A program made the translations under genes and the position numbers. From Euphorbia lathyris (Eukaryota > Streptophyta > Magnoliopsida > Malpighiales > Euphorbiaceae): a DNA stretch of 64,000 nucleotides. The stretch covers positions 26,139,501 to 26,203,500 of the forward strand of contig NC_088916.1 of NCBI RefSeq assembly GCF_963576675.1, written 5' to 3'. The notes beneath the pieces were generated by a model that saw only the letters and a program-made list of their open reading frames with translations, searched no databases and was not told where the DNA came from. Within the stretch, counting starts at the first letter, position 1; every line of letters starts with the position of its first letter. Below are positions 23,973 through 34,730 of this stretch, one piece after another.

Positions 23973-24163
23973 TCCTTCGGCATGCATTGGACGACGCCCC
24001 ATGTTCGTTGGGCGCCCGCGAGCCGCCTATTTATCGACACGCAATCCCTCAGGACCCTTTCGTGGTTTTTTTGATTTTATATTTTTTTTATTATTATTGG
24101 AATCAACCGCTTTAACCGTCTGTTATGGGTTTTCGTCACAGGTCCTCCGACTCGGTGTCTACA

Positions 24164-24168
24164 ACTGG
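24164..24168. repeat. Target-site duplication (right) of the Tat element, ACTGG
   Basis: This is the second copy of ACTGG, directly after the outer LTR end, which reads TGTAGACACCGAGTCGG on the minus strand. Keeping one copy restores the LINE frame. Confidence 0.88.
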
Positions 24169-24494
24169 CTCTGATGTCTTAAGCACTGTGCGTTGATGAA
24201 CTGTAAGATTTCTCACATCTATAGAGAAAGAAATCAAGATGCTGATAGTCTTGCAAACTTCGGAAAATCTTTTGTAGGTATCACTTGGTGGAGCGCAACC
24301 CCTCCATTTTGCAATTCTTTTATTTTTGATGATCTCTGTAACATAGCTCATATTTGTTTTCTTTAACACCCCCTCTATAATTCTTTCTATTTTTTAATAA
24401 TATTCGGGTTGGCTGGGGTTACCGGAGGTGCCGACCTAGTTGGAATGTCTGGTTCCTCGATCGCGTCCCAGCATTTTATTCAAAAAAAAAAAAA
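24164..24494 (+). pseudogene. LINE 3' end: RNase H C-terminus, 3' UTR and poly(A)
   Basis: After removing 3871-24163 and one copy of the duplicated ACTGG, the LINE reading frame continues without a shift. It reads through ISHIYRERNQDADSLANFG (about 24205-24265), the conserved end of plant LINE RNase H domains, into a stop near 24365. A short 3' UTR follows, ending in a run of 13 A at 24482-24494, the expected poly(A) tail. In-frame TGA codons flank the junction at positions where Arg codons would be expected. The restored frame is strong evidence that this piece and 1-3870 are one LINE. Confidence 0.93.
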
Positions 24495-24495
24495 C

Positions 24496-24773
24496 AAATC
24501 CTTGAGATGAAAGACTCAATAACATGCGTGCTTACATCGTCCCGAATACTTCAATCTAAAAATTGAAATACAAGACGAATGATATATCGTATTTATACTA
24601 AGTTAGTTTGATATTTTGCGTATAAATTTGCCATACGAAGTTAGTCTTTTCGGCTTAACTAATTTAAAAGGTAAACACAAAGATATATGTTTTATTTTCA
24701 TAAATATGATTAGTTAAAGAATAAGTTCAGTGAAATTTTGCTCGGGACTAGCAAAAGATTAAGTGTGGAGATT
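24496..24773 (+). mobile_element. 3' internal end of a second Athila-type element
   Basis: From CCTTGAGATGAAAGACTC (24500) this is nearly identical to 37085-37357, the internal sequence before the last Athila LTR, and it ends in the same polypurine tract. It therefore belongs to an upstream element that shares the LTR at 24774-26327. It starts straight after the LINE poly(A) tail. Confidence 0.85.
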
Positions 24774-26327
24774 TGTTAAGCCCAAAATATACCTAAAATA
24801 TCATTAACATTTACATCATTTTTATTACGAATTTGTGTTATTTATATCTGTTTAGATTACTTTTACTTTCGAATATCTTTCTTTCTTGCGAGGTACCTAA
24901 ATATTTGGTAAAATCCAAATAGGAACGAAAAAGGATCAAAAACAGAAGAAAATCCCTTCAAAAGGAGTCAAAGACGACGTAAATCGAAAGCGCCAAGTCG
25001 AGGACACGAACGAAAGCAAGAAGTAAGAAAACCTGCCGGGCCGCGACAGTGGATCCCAGACCCGCGACCGCGACACGCACGGTACAACCAATTCTCCCCT
25101 TCGTCCGTCGCTCAGCTCAATGCTACGTCATTCACGGCCGCGGATTACCATCCTCGGTAAGTGCAGAAAATTTACAAAGAGCATTTAACACATGCTGAAA
25201 ATCCAAGAAACGCGTTCGTTTAAGTGGATAAAGACGTCCTTTCACAACGGACACGACTCTTAACCAACGGATACATCACTTCAAACACAACCCTTCAACA
25301 TCTATAAATAAAGAGTTGATGTTGAGAAAAAGTGTAATGAAATGTTATAATATAGATATAGAAATCAGAGCGTAGAACTTATGTCGAAGTTCTAAGTAAA
25401 AACATTTCGAGAGTTAGAAATTAGATTCTGTACAAAACAAGATGAGGTACACATATTGTTTATAGTTTAATTACAACTCAGTAGCGTTTAGACATTGTTC
25501 CAGTTTTAGTTTGCATCATGGTAGTGGCCGACCGAATCCCTATTACGAAGTTACAGCGAGAAGATTGAGTAAAGTGTTCGCCCCCGAGCCTGACAACCTC
25601 CTAGGAAACCCAAGGAAGCGGAACCGATCAAGCCCTTCACTTGCACGCCCTCGAAGAACTCGATGCTCCTTATTCTCTGTAAACTTGTATCAATTTACAT
25701 TTCATCTAATAAAGTCCGTTCTATTCGACAAATCGTTATGCAGCACTTATGGTAACCAATCCAATATAAGTGAGGTTGGTGTTTTCATTAATATGCACTT
25801 GAATTCAAAATCATTACAAGGAAACTTTGTTGAACACTTAGGCAAATTATCATCTCGAAAGAGTGTTAATTTGAGTAAGGGCAACTATCCCGAAAGGGTT
25901 TTGTCGCGTTCAAAGCCAATTAATTAGAGGTTCCGTCATTTATTTCATCATCATAATAATACAAAGTTTAAGTTGTTTTCTTTGCTTAATGCAAATGAAC
26001 AAATTCATTCCTTTTTCTAATAAGTTCTAAATGTTCCTGTTTTGTAAAATTCATCCTTAAAATCAGAAGATCTTTCTAACAATCGATTTATTCTAAATAT
26101 ATAATCTTATTCCAGCATTTTTAAATACTCAAAGTTTTCAAATTCAATCAAATAAATTTCCTAAATTCAATTAATCCAATTTTCACTTTTTTATTTACAT
26201 TTTATAAATCTAACAAGTTCGAAATTAAAGATTCAAAAATAAGTTTTTCGTTAAAAAACGTATCTCTGTGGGATCGATATTTTTATTACTACAAGCGAAA
26301 CCGTGCACTTGCGGAAATCGCTCAACA
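24774..26327 (+). repeat. Athila 5' LTR (1554 bp)
   Basis: It begins TGTTAAGCCC and ends GCTCAACA, and has the same length as 37358-38911. By eye about 16 substitutions and no length changes separate the two LTRs, near 1% divergence. A TATA-like CTATAAATA lies at 25312-25320. A 138-codon frame (25511-25927) is open in both LTRs but has no recognisable domain. Confidence 0.95.
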
Positions 26328-26333
26328 AGTTTT

Positions 26334-26351
26334 TGGCGCCGTTGCCGGGGA
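26334..26351 (+). other. Athila primer-binding site
   Basis: TGGCGCCGTTGCCGGGGA lies six bases after the LTR and is the classic primer-binding site of the Athila/Tat group, usually assigned to an aspartate tRNA. Confidence 0.9.
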
Positions 26352-26517
26352 TACGCCAAAATTTTTGACAAAATTTTTATATTTCGCATTTTATTTTCGA
26401 ATCTAGGTTTATACATTATTTTTATACAACTTTTATATTTTATTTATTTTCAGTTTTATAATATATTTGCTTTCAATTTTGTTTTGAAGGTAGTTTGGCT
26501 CGTGTTACAATTTCAAG

Positions 26518-28275
26518 TTGATGCGCAGTTCACGAAATTCGGGCACGCCACCAGATCCTTTTGATCCAGAAATTGAAAGAACACTTAAGAAAAACAAGAA
26601 AAACAACAAAAACAAAGACAAAACACCCTTAAAAACCAAAGTAGTCCAGCCAGAAATCATGGCCGATCCACCGACACTTATGGATTACGCTAGGCCAGGA
26701 ATGGCCGGTGTAACTAATAGTGTAGTTAGACCCCGTATAAACGCAAATCAATTTGAAATTAAGCCTACTTTGCTTAATATGTTGCAAAACAACGTAACGT
26801 TTTACGGATTGCCTAACGAAAACCCTAATGCACATTTGACAAATTTCTTAGAAATTTGTGACACTTTTAAAATTACTGATGTAACAGCCGAAGCAATCAA
26901 ACTTCGCCTCTTTCCTTTCACTTTGAAGGATAAGGCAAAAATTTGGTTAACTTCTATGCCTGCTGCAACATTTGAAACTTGGGACCAATTAGCCCAAGCA
27001 TTTTTACAAAAATATTTTCCCTTAGCAAAAACCGCAAGAGTCATCAAAGAGTTGACATCTTTCACACAAAATGATAATGAAACTCTTTATGAAGCTTGGG
27101 AACGTTTTAAAGAACTTCAACGTTTATGCCCACACCACCAATTGCCAGATGCACTTTTAATGCACACATTCTATAATGGATTAAATCCTACGACTAGAGG
27201 TTCATTAGATGCTATGTCTGGAGGGTTATTTATGAAGAAGACGTCCGCCCAAGCAAGAGAACTTTTGGAGGAAATGGCAATCAACAGCAGTATGTGGCCC
27301 GCAGAGCGTGGACATATACCAACGGCGAAACCATCATCCTCATGTACATCATCGATTAAAGGTATAATGAATCTTGATCCTGTAGCAATGTTACAAGCCC
27401 AATTTTCTGCCTTATCGCACAAAATTGATAAATTTATGGCACCATGTGATCCTAATGATCCGATCCAGAGAGACATTGACTACGAAGGTATGAACGAGAT
27501 AGAACAGGTAAATTTTGTCCAAGGACAAAACCAAACTACTAATCCTTATTCTAATACTTATAATCCTGGATGGAGAAATCATCCTAACTTTAACTGGAAA
27601 GATGGTAATAATAATAATAATGCAAATGCTAATCAATATCGTATAAATAATTATCAAAATCAAACAAGAGATACGATTAGCACTTTATCTTCAAAAATCG
27701 ACAAATTTATAGATGCTATGAATGGAAAGGTAAGTAATCAAGACGATGGTTTTAAACGGATCGAAAATAAATTCGATCAGCTTATCAAAAACCAATCATC
27801 TAGCATCCATAATTTGGAGGTTCAAATTGGACAACTTGCTAAATCAATTCCATCCCGCAAAGAGGGAAGTCTTCCCAGCCAAACGGAAGAAAATCCGAAA
27901 GAGCATGTTAAGGCTATCACTCTTCGTTCGGGGAAAAACTACTTAGGTCCGGAAATGCCCGGAATTTCAACTTTCCCTGAAAATGATTTACCAAAATCCA
28001 AAGAAGATACATTAAAACAAAAAGATACACCAATTGACTCTAATCCGAAACCCTTTGTACCAAAGCCACCTTTTCCACACAGGGTCCGAAATAAGGACCA
28101 TGATAAACAACTGTTATCATTTTTAGATAAACTTAAAAATTTACATATAAATTTAACATTCATGGATGCAATTACGCAAATTCCTAACTATGGAAAATTC
28201 TTGAAAGATTTTCAAAAAAGATTAGTTGGGAAGGAATTTCATCCATTTCACTTTCTGAAGAATGTAGTTCGATAG
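26518..28275 (+). CDS. Athila Gag polyprotein start
   Basis: A 585-residue open frame. The capsid core lies at residues about 80-240 (LRLFPFTLKDKAKIWLTSMP, WDQLAQAFLQKYFPLAKTAR, NETLYEAWERFKELQRLCPH). An Asn-rich linker (about 340-385) follows, then two coiled-coil-like segments (TISTLSSKIDKFIDAMNGKV) and a KAITLRSGK block that precedes protease in this lineage. The frame ends at 28275 after a shift near 28225-28245, whereas the pol frame continues in another phase. No Cys/His knuckle is seen. Confidence 0.9.
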   Translation: MMRSSRNSGTPPDPFDPEIERTLKKNKKNNKNKDKTPLKTKVVQPEIMADPPTLMDYARPGMAGVTNSVVRPRINANQFEIKPTLLNMLQNNVTFYGLPNENPNAHLTNFLEICDTFKITDVTAEAIKLRLFPFTLKDKAKIWLTSMPAATFETWDQLAQAFLQKYFPLAKTARVIKELTSFTQNDNETLYEAWERFKELQRLCPHHQLPDALLMHTFYNGLNPTTRGSLDAMSGGLFMKKTSAQARELLEEMAINSSMWPAERGHIPTAKPSSSCTSSIKGIMNLDPVAMLQAQFSALSHKIDKFMAPCDPNDPIQRDIDYEGMNEIEQVNFVQGQNQTTNPYSNTYNPGWRNHPNFNWKDGNNNNNANANQYRINNYQNQTRDTISTLSSKIDKFIDAMNGKVSNQDDGFKRIENKFDQLIKNQSSSIHNLEVQIGQLAKSIPSRKEGSLPSQTEENPKEHVKAITLRSGKNYLGPEMPGISTFPENDLPKSKEDTLKQKDTPIDSNPKPFVPKPPFPHRVRNKDHDKQLLSFLDKLKNLHINLTFMDAITQIPNYGKFLKDFQKRLVGKEFHPFHFLKNVVR

Positions 28276-29932
28276 TATCAAGCAAATTACCTACTAAACT
28301 CAAAGATCCCGGATGCTTTACCATTCCGTGTACTTTGGGAAATATGGAATTCCCAAGTTGTCATTGTGATTTAGGAGCTAGTATAAACTTGATGCCATTG
28401 TCTATTTTTGAGAAATTAGGATTAGAAGAAGACATCAAGCGTACCAATATGGTTTTGCAATTAGCGGATCAATCCACTAAAAGACCATATGGTATAATTG
28501 AAGACGTTTTGGTAAAAGTTGACAAATTTATTTTTCCTACTGATTTTGTTATCTTAGATTTTGCTTATGATGCTAATTGTCCGCTAATCTTTGGTAGACC
28601 ATTCATGAACACGGGACGTGCTCTAGTTGATGCGTCGGAAGGAAAAGTAGTTTTACGAATAGGTGACGATAAGATCGAGTTCGATATGAATCAATCGATG
28701 AAATATCCTATGGAGGATTTCGCTTGTATGAAGCTTGATTTAATTGAAGAATGTGTTAATGACATTGTTCAAAGAGAAGAAATAATAGAACCTGTAATGG
28801 GCGAAGAATTAGAAGATAAGGACCCAGAGCCTTTGATTCGAGAAGATGGACCAGTTCCGCCTTCAGTAATAGTTCCACCTAAATTAGAACTTAAAGAACT
28901 ACCAAACCATCTGAGATACACTTTCCTAGGCGGAAGTGATACTCTACCTATAATCATCTCTAACAAATTAACAGAAAATCAAGAAGAAAAATTGAAAGAA
29001 GTTGTTAGAAATAGAATAGGAAGTATGGGATGGCAGATTTCAGATTTAAAAGGGATTAATCCTAGTATTGTAATGCATAGGATTCACTTAGAAGAAGATA
29101 AGCCACCTAAAGCGGATAGACAAAGACGTTTAAATCCGAACATGAAAGAAGTAGTCAAAAATGAGATTACTAAACTTTTAGACAATGGAATCATTTATCC
29201 TATTCGGATAGTGAATGGGTTAGTCCAATCCATTGTGTACCCAAAAAGGGAGGTATAACTGTAGTAAGGAATGATGAAGGTGAATTAATACCTACGCGAA
29301 CCACCACCGGTTGGAGGGTTTGTATAGATTATAGGAACCTAAATAAGGCAACTAGGAAAGATCATTTTCCTTTACCTTTCATCGATCAAATGATCGAAAG
29401 GATAGCCGGTCATGCATTTTATTGTTTTCTCGATGGTTATTCCGGATTCTTTCAAATATATATTTACCCGGATGACCAAGATAAAACAACCTTCACATGT
29501 CCTTATGGAACATTTGCATATAGAAGAATGCCTTTTGGTTTATGTAATGCACCAGCAACTTTTCAACGTTGCATGACTGCAATTTTTAATGATTTCATCG
29601 AAGATATCATGGAAGTATTTATGGATGATTTTTCAGTTTATGGAGATTCTTTTGATGCATGTTTAAAAAACTTAGATAGAGTTCTTTCTAGATGCGAAGA
29701 AACGAATTTGGTATTAAATTGGGAAAAATGTCATTTCATGGTCGACGAAGGAATTGTTTTAGGTCATAAAATATCTGAAAAGGGATTAGAAGTGGATAGA
29801 GCAAAAACTTCAGTAATAGAAAAATTACCCCCAACAACAACTGTCAAGGGAGTAAGATCTTTTCTAGGACATGCAGGTTTTTACAGAAGATTTATAAAAA
29901 AACTTTTCTGTGATTTCCAAACCACTTACTAA
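28240..29932 (+). pseudogene. Athila protease and reverse transcriptase, frameshifted
   Basis: The protease shows CHCDLGASINLMPLSIFEKL (about 28357-28416) and CPLIFGRPFMNTGRALVDA. The RT shows WRVCIDYRNLNKATRKDHFP, FYCFLDGYSGF, YRRMPFGLCNAPATFQRCM and EVFMDDFSVYG with the catalytic Asp pair (about 29620). Frameshifts lie near 28225-28245 (into protease), near 29200 (into RT) and near 29895 (leaving RT). Each looks like a one-base change. The copy cannot make one Gag-Pol. Confidence 0.92.
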
Positions 29933-31760
29933 TTTACTTATGAAGGATTCAACCTTCGACTTTAATGAAGATTGTATTAAAGCTTTTGAAACATTGAAAA
30001 CAGCATTAGTCAGTGCACCCATAATTGCTAAACCCGATTGGGATTTGCCTTTTGAAATCATGTGTGATGCAAGTGACCTAGCAGTAGGATGTGTTTTAGG
30101 TCAAAGAAAGGATAAAAAATTACATGTTATTTATTATGCAAGTCATACATTGTCCGGTGCACAGTTAAATTACACAACAACAGAAAAAGAGATGTTAGCC
30201 GTAGTATTTGCATGTGATAAGTTAAGGTCATATTTATTAGGATCTAAAGTTATTATTTATACAGATCATGCAGCTTTACGTTATCTGTTTGCTAAGAAAG
30301 ATGCAAAACCGCGTCTGATTAGATGGGTTTTGTTGTTACAAGAATTTGATATAGAAATTAAAGACAAAAAGGGAGTAGAAAACCTTGTCGCCGATCATCT
30401 ATCAAGACTAGAAGATGAAAACGGTCCTATAGGTGAAACTGTCGGTATACGAGATGATTTCCCCGATGAACATCTCTATCATGTAGAAAGTATCATGTCA
30501 CCATGGTATGCAGATTTTGCTAATTATCTTGCAACCGATATCGTTCCGGAAGGATTATCTCCCCAACAGAGGAAGAAATTTTTCTTCGATATTAAACAAT
30601 ATTTTTGGGAAGATCCCTTTCTATTTAAATCATGTGGTGACGGGATAATTAGGAGATGTGTTGGAGAAAATGAATATGAATCTATAATAACAGAATGTCA
30701 TTCCAGCTCGTATGGAGGACATAATGGAGTTAATAAAACGGTAGCTAAAATATTAGAATGTGGTTTCTTTTGGCCTACAATGTTTAAGGACGTTGGTTCA
30801 TTTATTACTCGTTGTGATAAATGCCAAAAAACGGGAAATTTAGGAAGGAAAGATGAGATGCCCCTCAAAAACGTGTTGGAAGTTGAAATCTTCGACATGT
30901 GGGGAATTGATTTCATGGGACCTTTTCCGCCTTCCAATGGTAAAACTTACATATTAGTAGCCGTTGATTATGTTTCGAAGTGGGTTGAAGCAATTGCAAC
31001 CCCTACGAATGATTCTAAAGTAGTTATTACTTTTCTTGATGATATATTTTGTAGATTCGGTTGTCCTAGGTACGTTGTTAGTGATGGCGGTACCCATTTC
31101 ATAAATCGGAATTTCGATATGCTTATGAAAAAATATGGAGTATGCCACCGCGTGTCAACGCCATACCATCCTCAGTCGAATGGTCAGGCGGAGATCTCAA
31201 ATAGAGAACTCAAATGGATTCTAGAGAAAACTGTTCAAAAACTCAATAATGCGCTATGGGCATACCGTACTGCATTTAAATCACCAATAGGAATGACTCC
31301 GTACCGTTTGGTGTATGGAAAAGCATGTCATTTACCAGTTGAATTAGAACATAAAGCCTATTGGGCTATTAGAAAACTTAATTTTGATTTACAACAAGCA
31401 GGAAAGAAACGTTTGCTCGATTTAAATGAGTTAGATGAGTTACGTCATCTAGCGTATGAAAATGCGAGGATTTATAAAGAAAAAGTGAAAAAATGGCACG
31501 ATGCCAAGATTAAAGTCAAACACTTTAATGTTGGAGATAAGGTGCTGTTATTCAATTCACGGCTTCGTATATTTCCGGGAAAACTTAAGTCTAGATGGGA
31601 CGGACCGTATTTAGTCGTCAAAACGTTCGACTATGGTTCTTTGGAACTTGAGGAAACTAATGGTAAGCGTTTCAAAGTTAACGGTAATCGATGTAAAATC
31701 TATTACGAAAATATTTCCGAAATAGGAACTAATTTCGTAACAAGATTTCCTGACATATAA
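29910..31760 (+). pseudogene. Athila RNase H and integrase
   Basis: A 616-residue open frame. RNase H runs from [19 protein letters not shown] through [20 protein letters not shown] to [20 protein letters not shown]. The integrase zinc-binding part has HSSSYGGH and CDKCQ, and the core has [22 protein letters not shown] and [19 protein letters not shown]. Next to it, [17 protein letters not shown] seems to lack the eight or so residues usually found there, an in-frame deletion. The frame is open but separated from RT by a frameshift. Confidence 0.92.
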
Positions 31761-31957
31761 ATCATTTTATTTTTCTAATAGTTAGTTTTTATTTTTTATT
31801 TTTATTTTTATTTATTTTTTATTTTTTTTATTTTTTTTATTTTTTTTTATTTTGTTTTGTTTTAGATTATATCATTTTATTAGAATTTTAGATATATAAA
31901 ATATATTCGAGTCATGATTAATTTTTAGGAATTTCATAAAAATTAGAAAATTCAGTG

Positions 31958-32130
31958 ATTCTCAGTTGAGAATTTCAGATTCTCAGTTGAGAATTCACAT
32001 ATTTGAAATGAGGTAGAAATATTTCTGGACTTATAGAGAATTTCAAATTCTCAGTTGAGAATTTAGGCATGGCTAGAAGTCAGGAAAATTTCTGGACTTG
32101 TAGAGGATTTCAGATTCTCAGTTGAGAATT
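31958..32130. repeat. Four copies of ATTCTCAGTTGAGAAT
   Basis: Perfect copies lie at 31958-31973, 31979-31994, 32047-32062 and 32114-32129. Each has 7-base inverted arms around GT. The surrounding ATTTCTGGACTTRTAGAG is also repeated. Confidence 0.95.
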
Positions 32131-32238
32131 CTGATTGAAAATTGAAGGGAAAAATTTCTGAACTTACCGAGGATGAGGATTCTCGGTAGAGGATCAGGAG
32201 TTTAGAGTTTTGACAGCTGATTTTCGCAGGAAAATCAG

Positions 32239-32278
32239 CGTGTCGCGACCGCGGGTCAGCATCCTCGGTCGCGACACG
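32239..32278. repeat. GC-rich inverted repeat, 13-bp perfect arms
   Basis: CGTGTCGCGACCG (32239-32251) pairs with CGGTCGCGACACG (32266-32278) around a 14-base loop. It is related to the GCGACCGCGG units in the LTRs and at 33962-34262. Confidence 0.92.
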
Positions 32279-32417
32279 GGGGAAATTTTGCCCAGATTGA
32301 ACCTTTTCTCAGCAGTTGTAACTATTCAGAATGAAACACTAAGTTTTTCTCATTTCTAAAAAGTTTTGTTTCATGCCTTTTCACTTCGAAACAACACCTC
32401 TTTTCGTCCTAGGATCT

Positions 32418-32427
32418 TATATATAGG
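32418..32427 (+). promoter_or_regulatory. TATA-like box upstream of Athila ORF A
   Basis: TATATATAGG lies about 130 bases before the ATG at 32554, with a CT-rich leader between. It could drive a separate transcript. It could also be chance in AT-rich DNA. Confidence 0.4.
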
Positions 32428-32553
32428 TACTAGAGGTCCAGTTTTCTGTCACTTTCTTTTTCATCTCTATCAGAACTATCTCTGATTTTCTTACCATTCA
32501 TAAAATCCAAACACTAAGTTCAGAACTTTTCTTCCTTACTCTTTCCAAAAATC

Positions 32554-33501
32554 ATGGCTTCCTCAAACACTTCATCTAAGAAAGTTATTACTTCACGCAA
32601 TAAACATGTGGATATATCAGAGCGTTATGGATGTAACTTTCCTATCTTCAATCACGATGAGGGAAGGCGCTTCCTGAAACTTCGACACACTTTCTTTGTC
32701 GGAATGCTGTACATGGACGACTTTCTTAATGATCAATTAGGAATTAAGGAAGATATGAGTCGTTACATGGAGCGACTAGGATGGACCAGATTTGTCGATA
32801 TGAAGTTTCCTATAATTGGAGACTGGGTGTTAGAGTTTTTCTGCACTGTGCGTTTTGTTAACAAGCGTCGTGTGTGTCTCAGTTTTCGTCGGGATGGCAA
32901 AACTTTCACTTTTGGATATCCTGAATTGCATGCTTGGTTTGGTTTTCCTTTGAAGGATGCTACCAAACGCCATCATGGAAGAGATATGACGTCCACTGAT
33001 ATTTGGCGAATGCTCACCGGTATCTGGCCTTTCCACCCAAAACTTGCCTATAATAAGTCTTTCTATTCCAACTCTATACTATATTTGCATAAGTTTCTGA
33101 GTCACAGTCTGTTCGGTCGCACATTCAGTAGTGTCGTCCAAGAATCTGATCTTTATGTCCTTGGTGATATATTTCAAGGCAATGTGGTTAATTCTTCAAA
33201 AATTCTGATGGAGGGTCTTGTTGCCGCATCTAGATCCAAGGCTAAGAAGATTGGGTTCGGGAATATTATATGTGGAATAATACTAGGGACCAAGGGAAGT
33301 ATTTCTGTTCCTTGGAGTGATGCTGAATCTTTCCCGATGCTAGACTATGAATTTTTAGAATTTGAAGGTCTAGTGAAGCGAGTTTTTCGATCAGGACCAA
33401 ATTTTCTTTCTGCACCCGAACGACAAGCCTTCGTGCAGTTGAAAATTGATCGATTTAGGGCTAAGAAAATCCCGATTAAAAGGGACGAATTTTTAGCATA
33501 G
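32554..33501 (+). CDS. Athila extra ORF A (post-pol protein)
   Basis: An intact 315-residue ORF in the position often called env-like. There is no signal peptide or membrane span, so an envelope role is not supported. Recognisable blocks are MERLGWTRFVDMKFPIIGDW, LSFRRDGKTFTFGYPELHAW, YLHKFLSHSLFGR and IGFGNIICGIILG. These match the pattern of the plant transposon-protein/ATHILA ORF-1 type family. It is paralogous to the next ORF. The ATG sits in good context after a CT-rich leader. Function is unknown. Confidence 0.85.
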   Translation: MASSNTSSKKVITSRNKHVDISERYGCNFPIFNHDEGRRFLKLRHTFFVGMLYMDDFLNDQLGIKEDMSRYMERLGWTRFVDMKFPIIGDWVLEFFCTVRFVNKRRVCLSFRRDGKTFTFGYPELHAWFGFPLKDATKRHHGRDMTSTDIWRMLTGIWPFHPKLAYNKSFYSNSILYLHKFLSHSLFGRTFSSVVQESDLYVLGDIFQGNVVNSSKILMEGLVAASRSKAKKIGFGNIICGIILGTKGSISVPWSDAESFPMLDYEFLEFEGLVKRVFRSGPNFLSAPERQAFVQLKIDRFRAKKIPIKRDEFLA

Positions 33502-33961
33502 TTTGTGTTTTATATTGTTTGTAAATATATGTACATAAATGTTAATAAATAAAATTTCTTTTTGCACTATATTTCGATTTTGGTTATATGGTTGCATTTT
33601 AATTTCATGAATTTAGACCATTGAATCAATTAAATGCAAACTTAATCTATTCATGACTAATTAAATGTTAATAATTGCATTTCAAGTTCCTTAAATAAGA
33701 TTCATTTAACTTAAATTAATGAATGCACATAAATGTTTCAATTAATTTTAGTTCCAACCCTTTCATATGTCTAATTTGCACATTCATTAATTAAAGCATT
33801 TTTATTTATTTTTGCCATTAATAAGGATAAACCTTTGGTTTTCCTTATCATTTAATGATTTTCATTTATGTTTTAAGTACAGATTTCATTTTTCAAGAAG
33901 TTCAGGATATAATTTATCAAGAAATTACACAAAATGGAGTTCAAAAGCTGAATTTGGGTAG

Positions 33962-34262
33962 CCACGACGTGATCCGCGGCCGAGAATTATTGATTCTCGG
34001 TAACATCAGCAAAATTCCTCCACAATTCGAAGACAAATTCGGTGAAACACGCAATCCGTGACCGCGGCGGCGTTTCCTCGATAACTTCAGCAAAATTCTT
34101 CAAAAATTTCAGGCATAAAATTCGCTACGCACCGCGATTCGCGGCCGCGAATGTTGGATTCTCGGTAACTTCAGACATTTCTTCGACAAATCTCAGTGGA
34201 AATATTGGTTGAGCAACGCGATCCGCGACCGCGGATACATATCCTCGACCGCGACACGCGTA
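33962..34262. repeat. Four tandem degenerate GCGACCGCGG units
   Basis: Each unit of about 75 bases runs ACGYRATCCGCGRCCGCGG, a short gap, TCCTCGGTAACTTCAG and a CAAAATTC tail. The same unit order occurs in both LTRs (25134-25163 and its copy near 37715-37745). Confidence 0.88.
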
Positions 34263-34478
34263 ATTCAGGCACTCCAGGTCCGGTTTTAGACCTATTTTTC
34301 CATTCTTCCTATACCTTTTCCTTTTCTATTTAACATATACCTATTCTTCTTCCTATTCATCCTCTATTTACACCTTTTCCTATTCAACCTCTAACTATAT
34401 TAATTACTCTTCCTATTTCACCTCTACCTATTCCAATTCCTATTCCTACTCTAACTATTCACCTTGTTATTCAAACCC

Positions 34479-34486
34479 TATATATA
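34479..34486 (+). promoter_or_regulatory. TATA-like box upstream of Athila ORF B
   Basis: TATATATA in a C/T-rich context lies about 245 bases before the ATG at 34731, parallel to the arrangement before ORF A. Confidence 0.35.
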
Positions 34487-34730
34487 CCTATTACCTACAC
34501 ACACCTTACATCACCTCCAAATTTAACCAATCCCCTACTCTTACCTCTTCCCAATACCTTACTTTTACTTTTCCCAATTTCATCATTACCCTTTTCAATC
34601 ACCTACACCTTTCAATTCCAAGAATTCACAACCATTCTACTTCATCTTCAACCTCAAGCTTTTCTCTCTTTTCATCTTTTTCATCTTTTTCTCTCAACCC
34701 TAACATTCATAACACATAAACACCACAACC

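Larger units (their letters stand above)
3871..24163 (-). mobile_element. Tat-lineage Ty3/gypsy LTR retrotransposon, whole insertion
   Basis: This is a 20.3-kb insertion bounded by ACTGG duplications. On the minus strand the order is 5' LTR (24163-19822, enlarged by a nested TIR element), leader, gag modules, protease, reverse transcriptase, RNase H, a second RNase H, integrase, an antisense PMD gene, a minisatellite and the 3' LTR (6366-3871). Large size, two RNase H domains and extra coding sequence outside gag-pol are recognised features of the Tat/Ogre lineage. All gag-pol frames carry stops, so the copy is not autonomous. The LTRs differ by many substitutions and by palindrome-array size, so it is not very recent. 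Confidence 0.9.
19822..24163 (-). repeat. 5' LTR of the Tat element (right copy), interrupted
   Basis: This is collinear with 3914-6366. The (TA)n tract is interrupted at 21293-23034 by a TIR element. The upstream promoter region holds an expanded palindrome array (23845-23972) that is a single unit in the other LTR. On the minus strand, TGGCGACTC at 19918-19910 resembles a primer-binding site for an arginine tRNA. The same motif is present in the left copy, so it may be inside the LTR or both copies may include some leader. The exact inner boundary is unresolved. Confidence 0.8.
31761..32553 (+). other. Athila spacer between pol and ORF A
   Basis: A T-rich tract (31779-31862), then four copies of a short palindrome (31958-32130), then a GC-rich hairpin (32239-32278), then a TATA-like box (32418-32427). 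No coding sequence is seen. Confidence 0.75.
33502..34730 (+). other. Athila spacer between ORFs A and B
   Basis: AT-rich to 33890, then four GC-rich repeat units (33962-34262), then a strongly pyrimidine-rich stretch built of CCTATTC-like words (34290-34720) with a TATA-like box at 34479-34486. No credible ORF is present. Confidence 0.75.

Noticed and set aside
23740..24174. Overlapping frames on both strands rich in Arg/Pro/Ala
   Set aside because: They come from the palindrome array in the Tat LTR, which reads open in several frames.
25511..25927. 138-codon frame in the Athila 5' LTR, also open at 38095-38511
   Set aside because: It is open in both LTRs, but the LTRs are only about 1% diverged, so openness is weak evidence. 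No domain or initiation signal supports coding.
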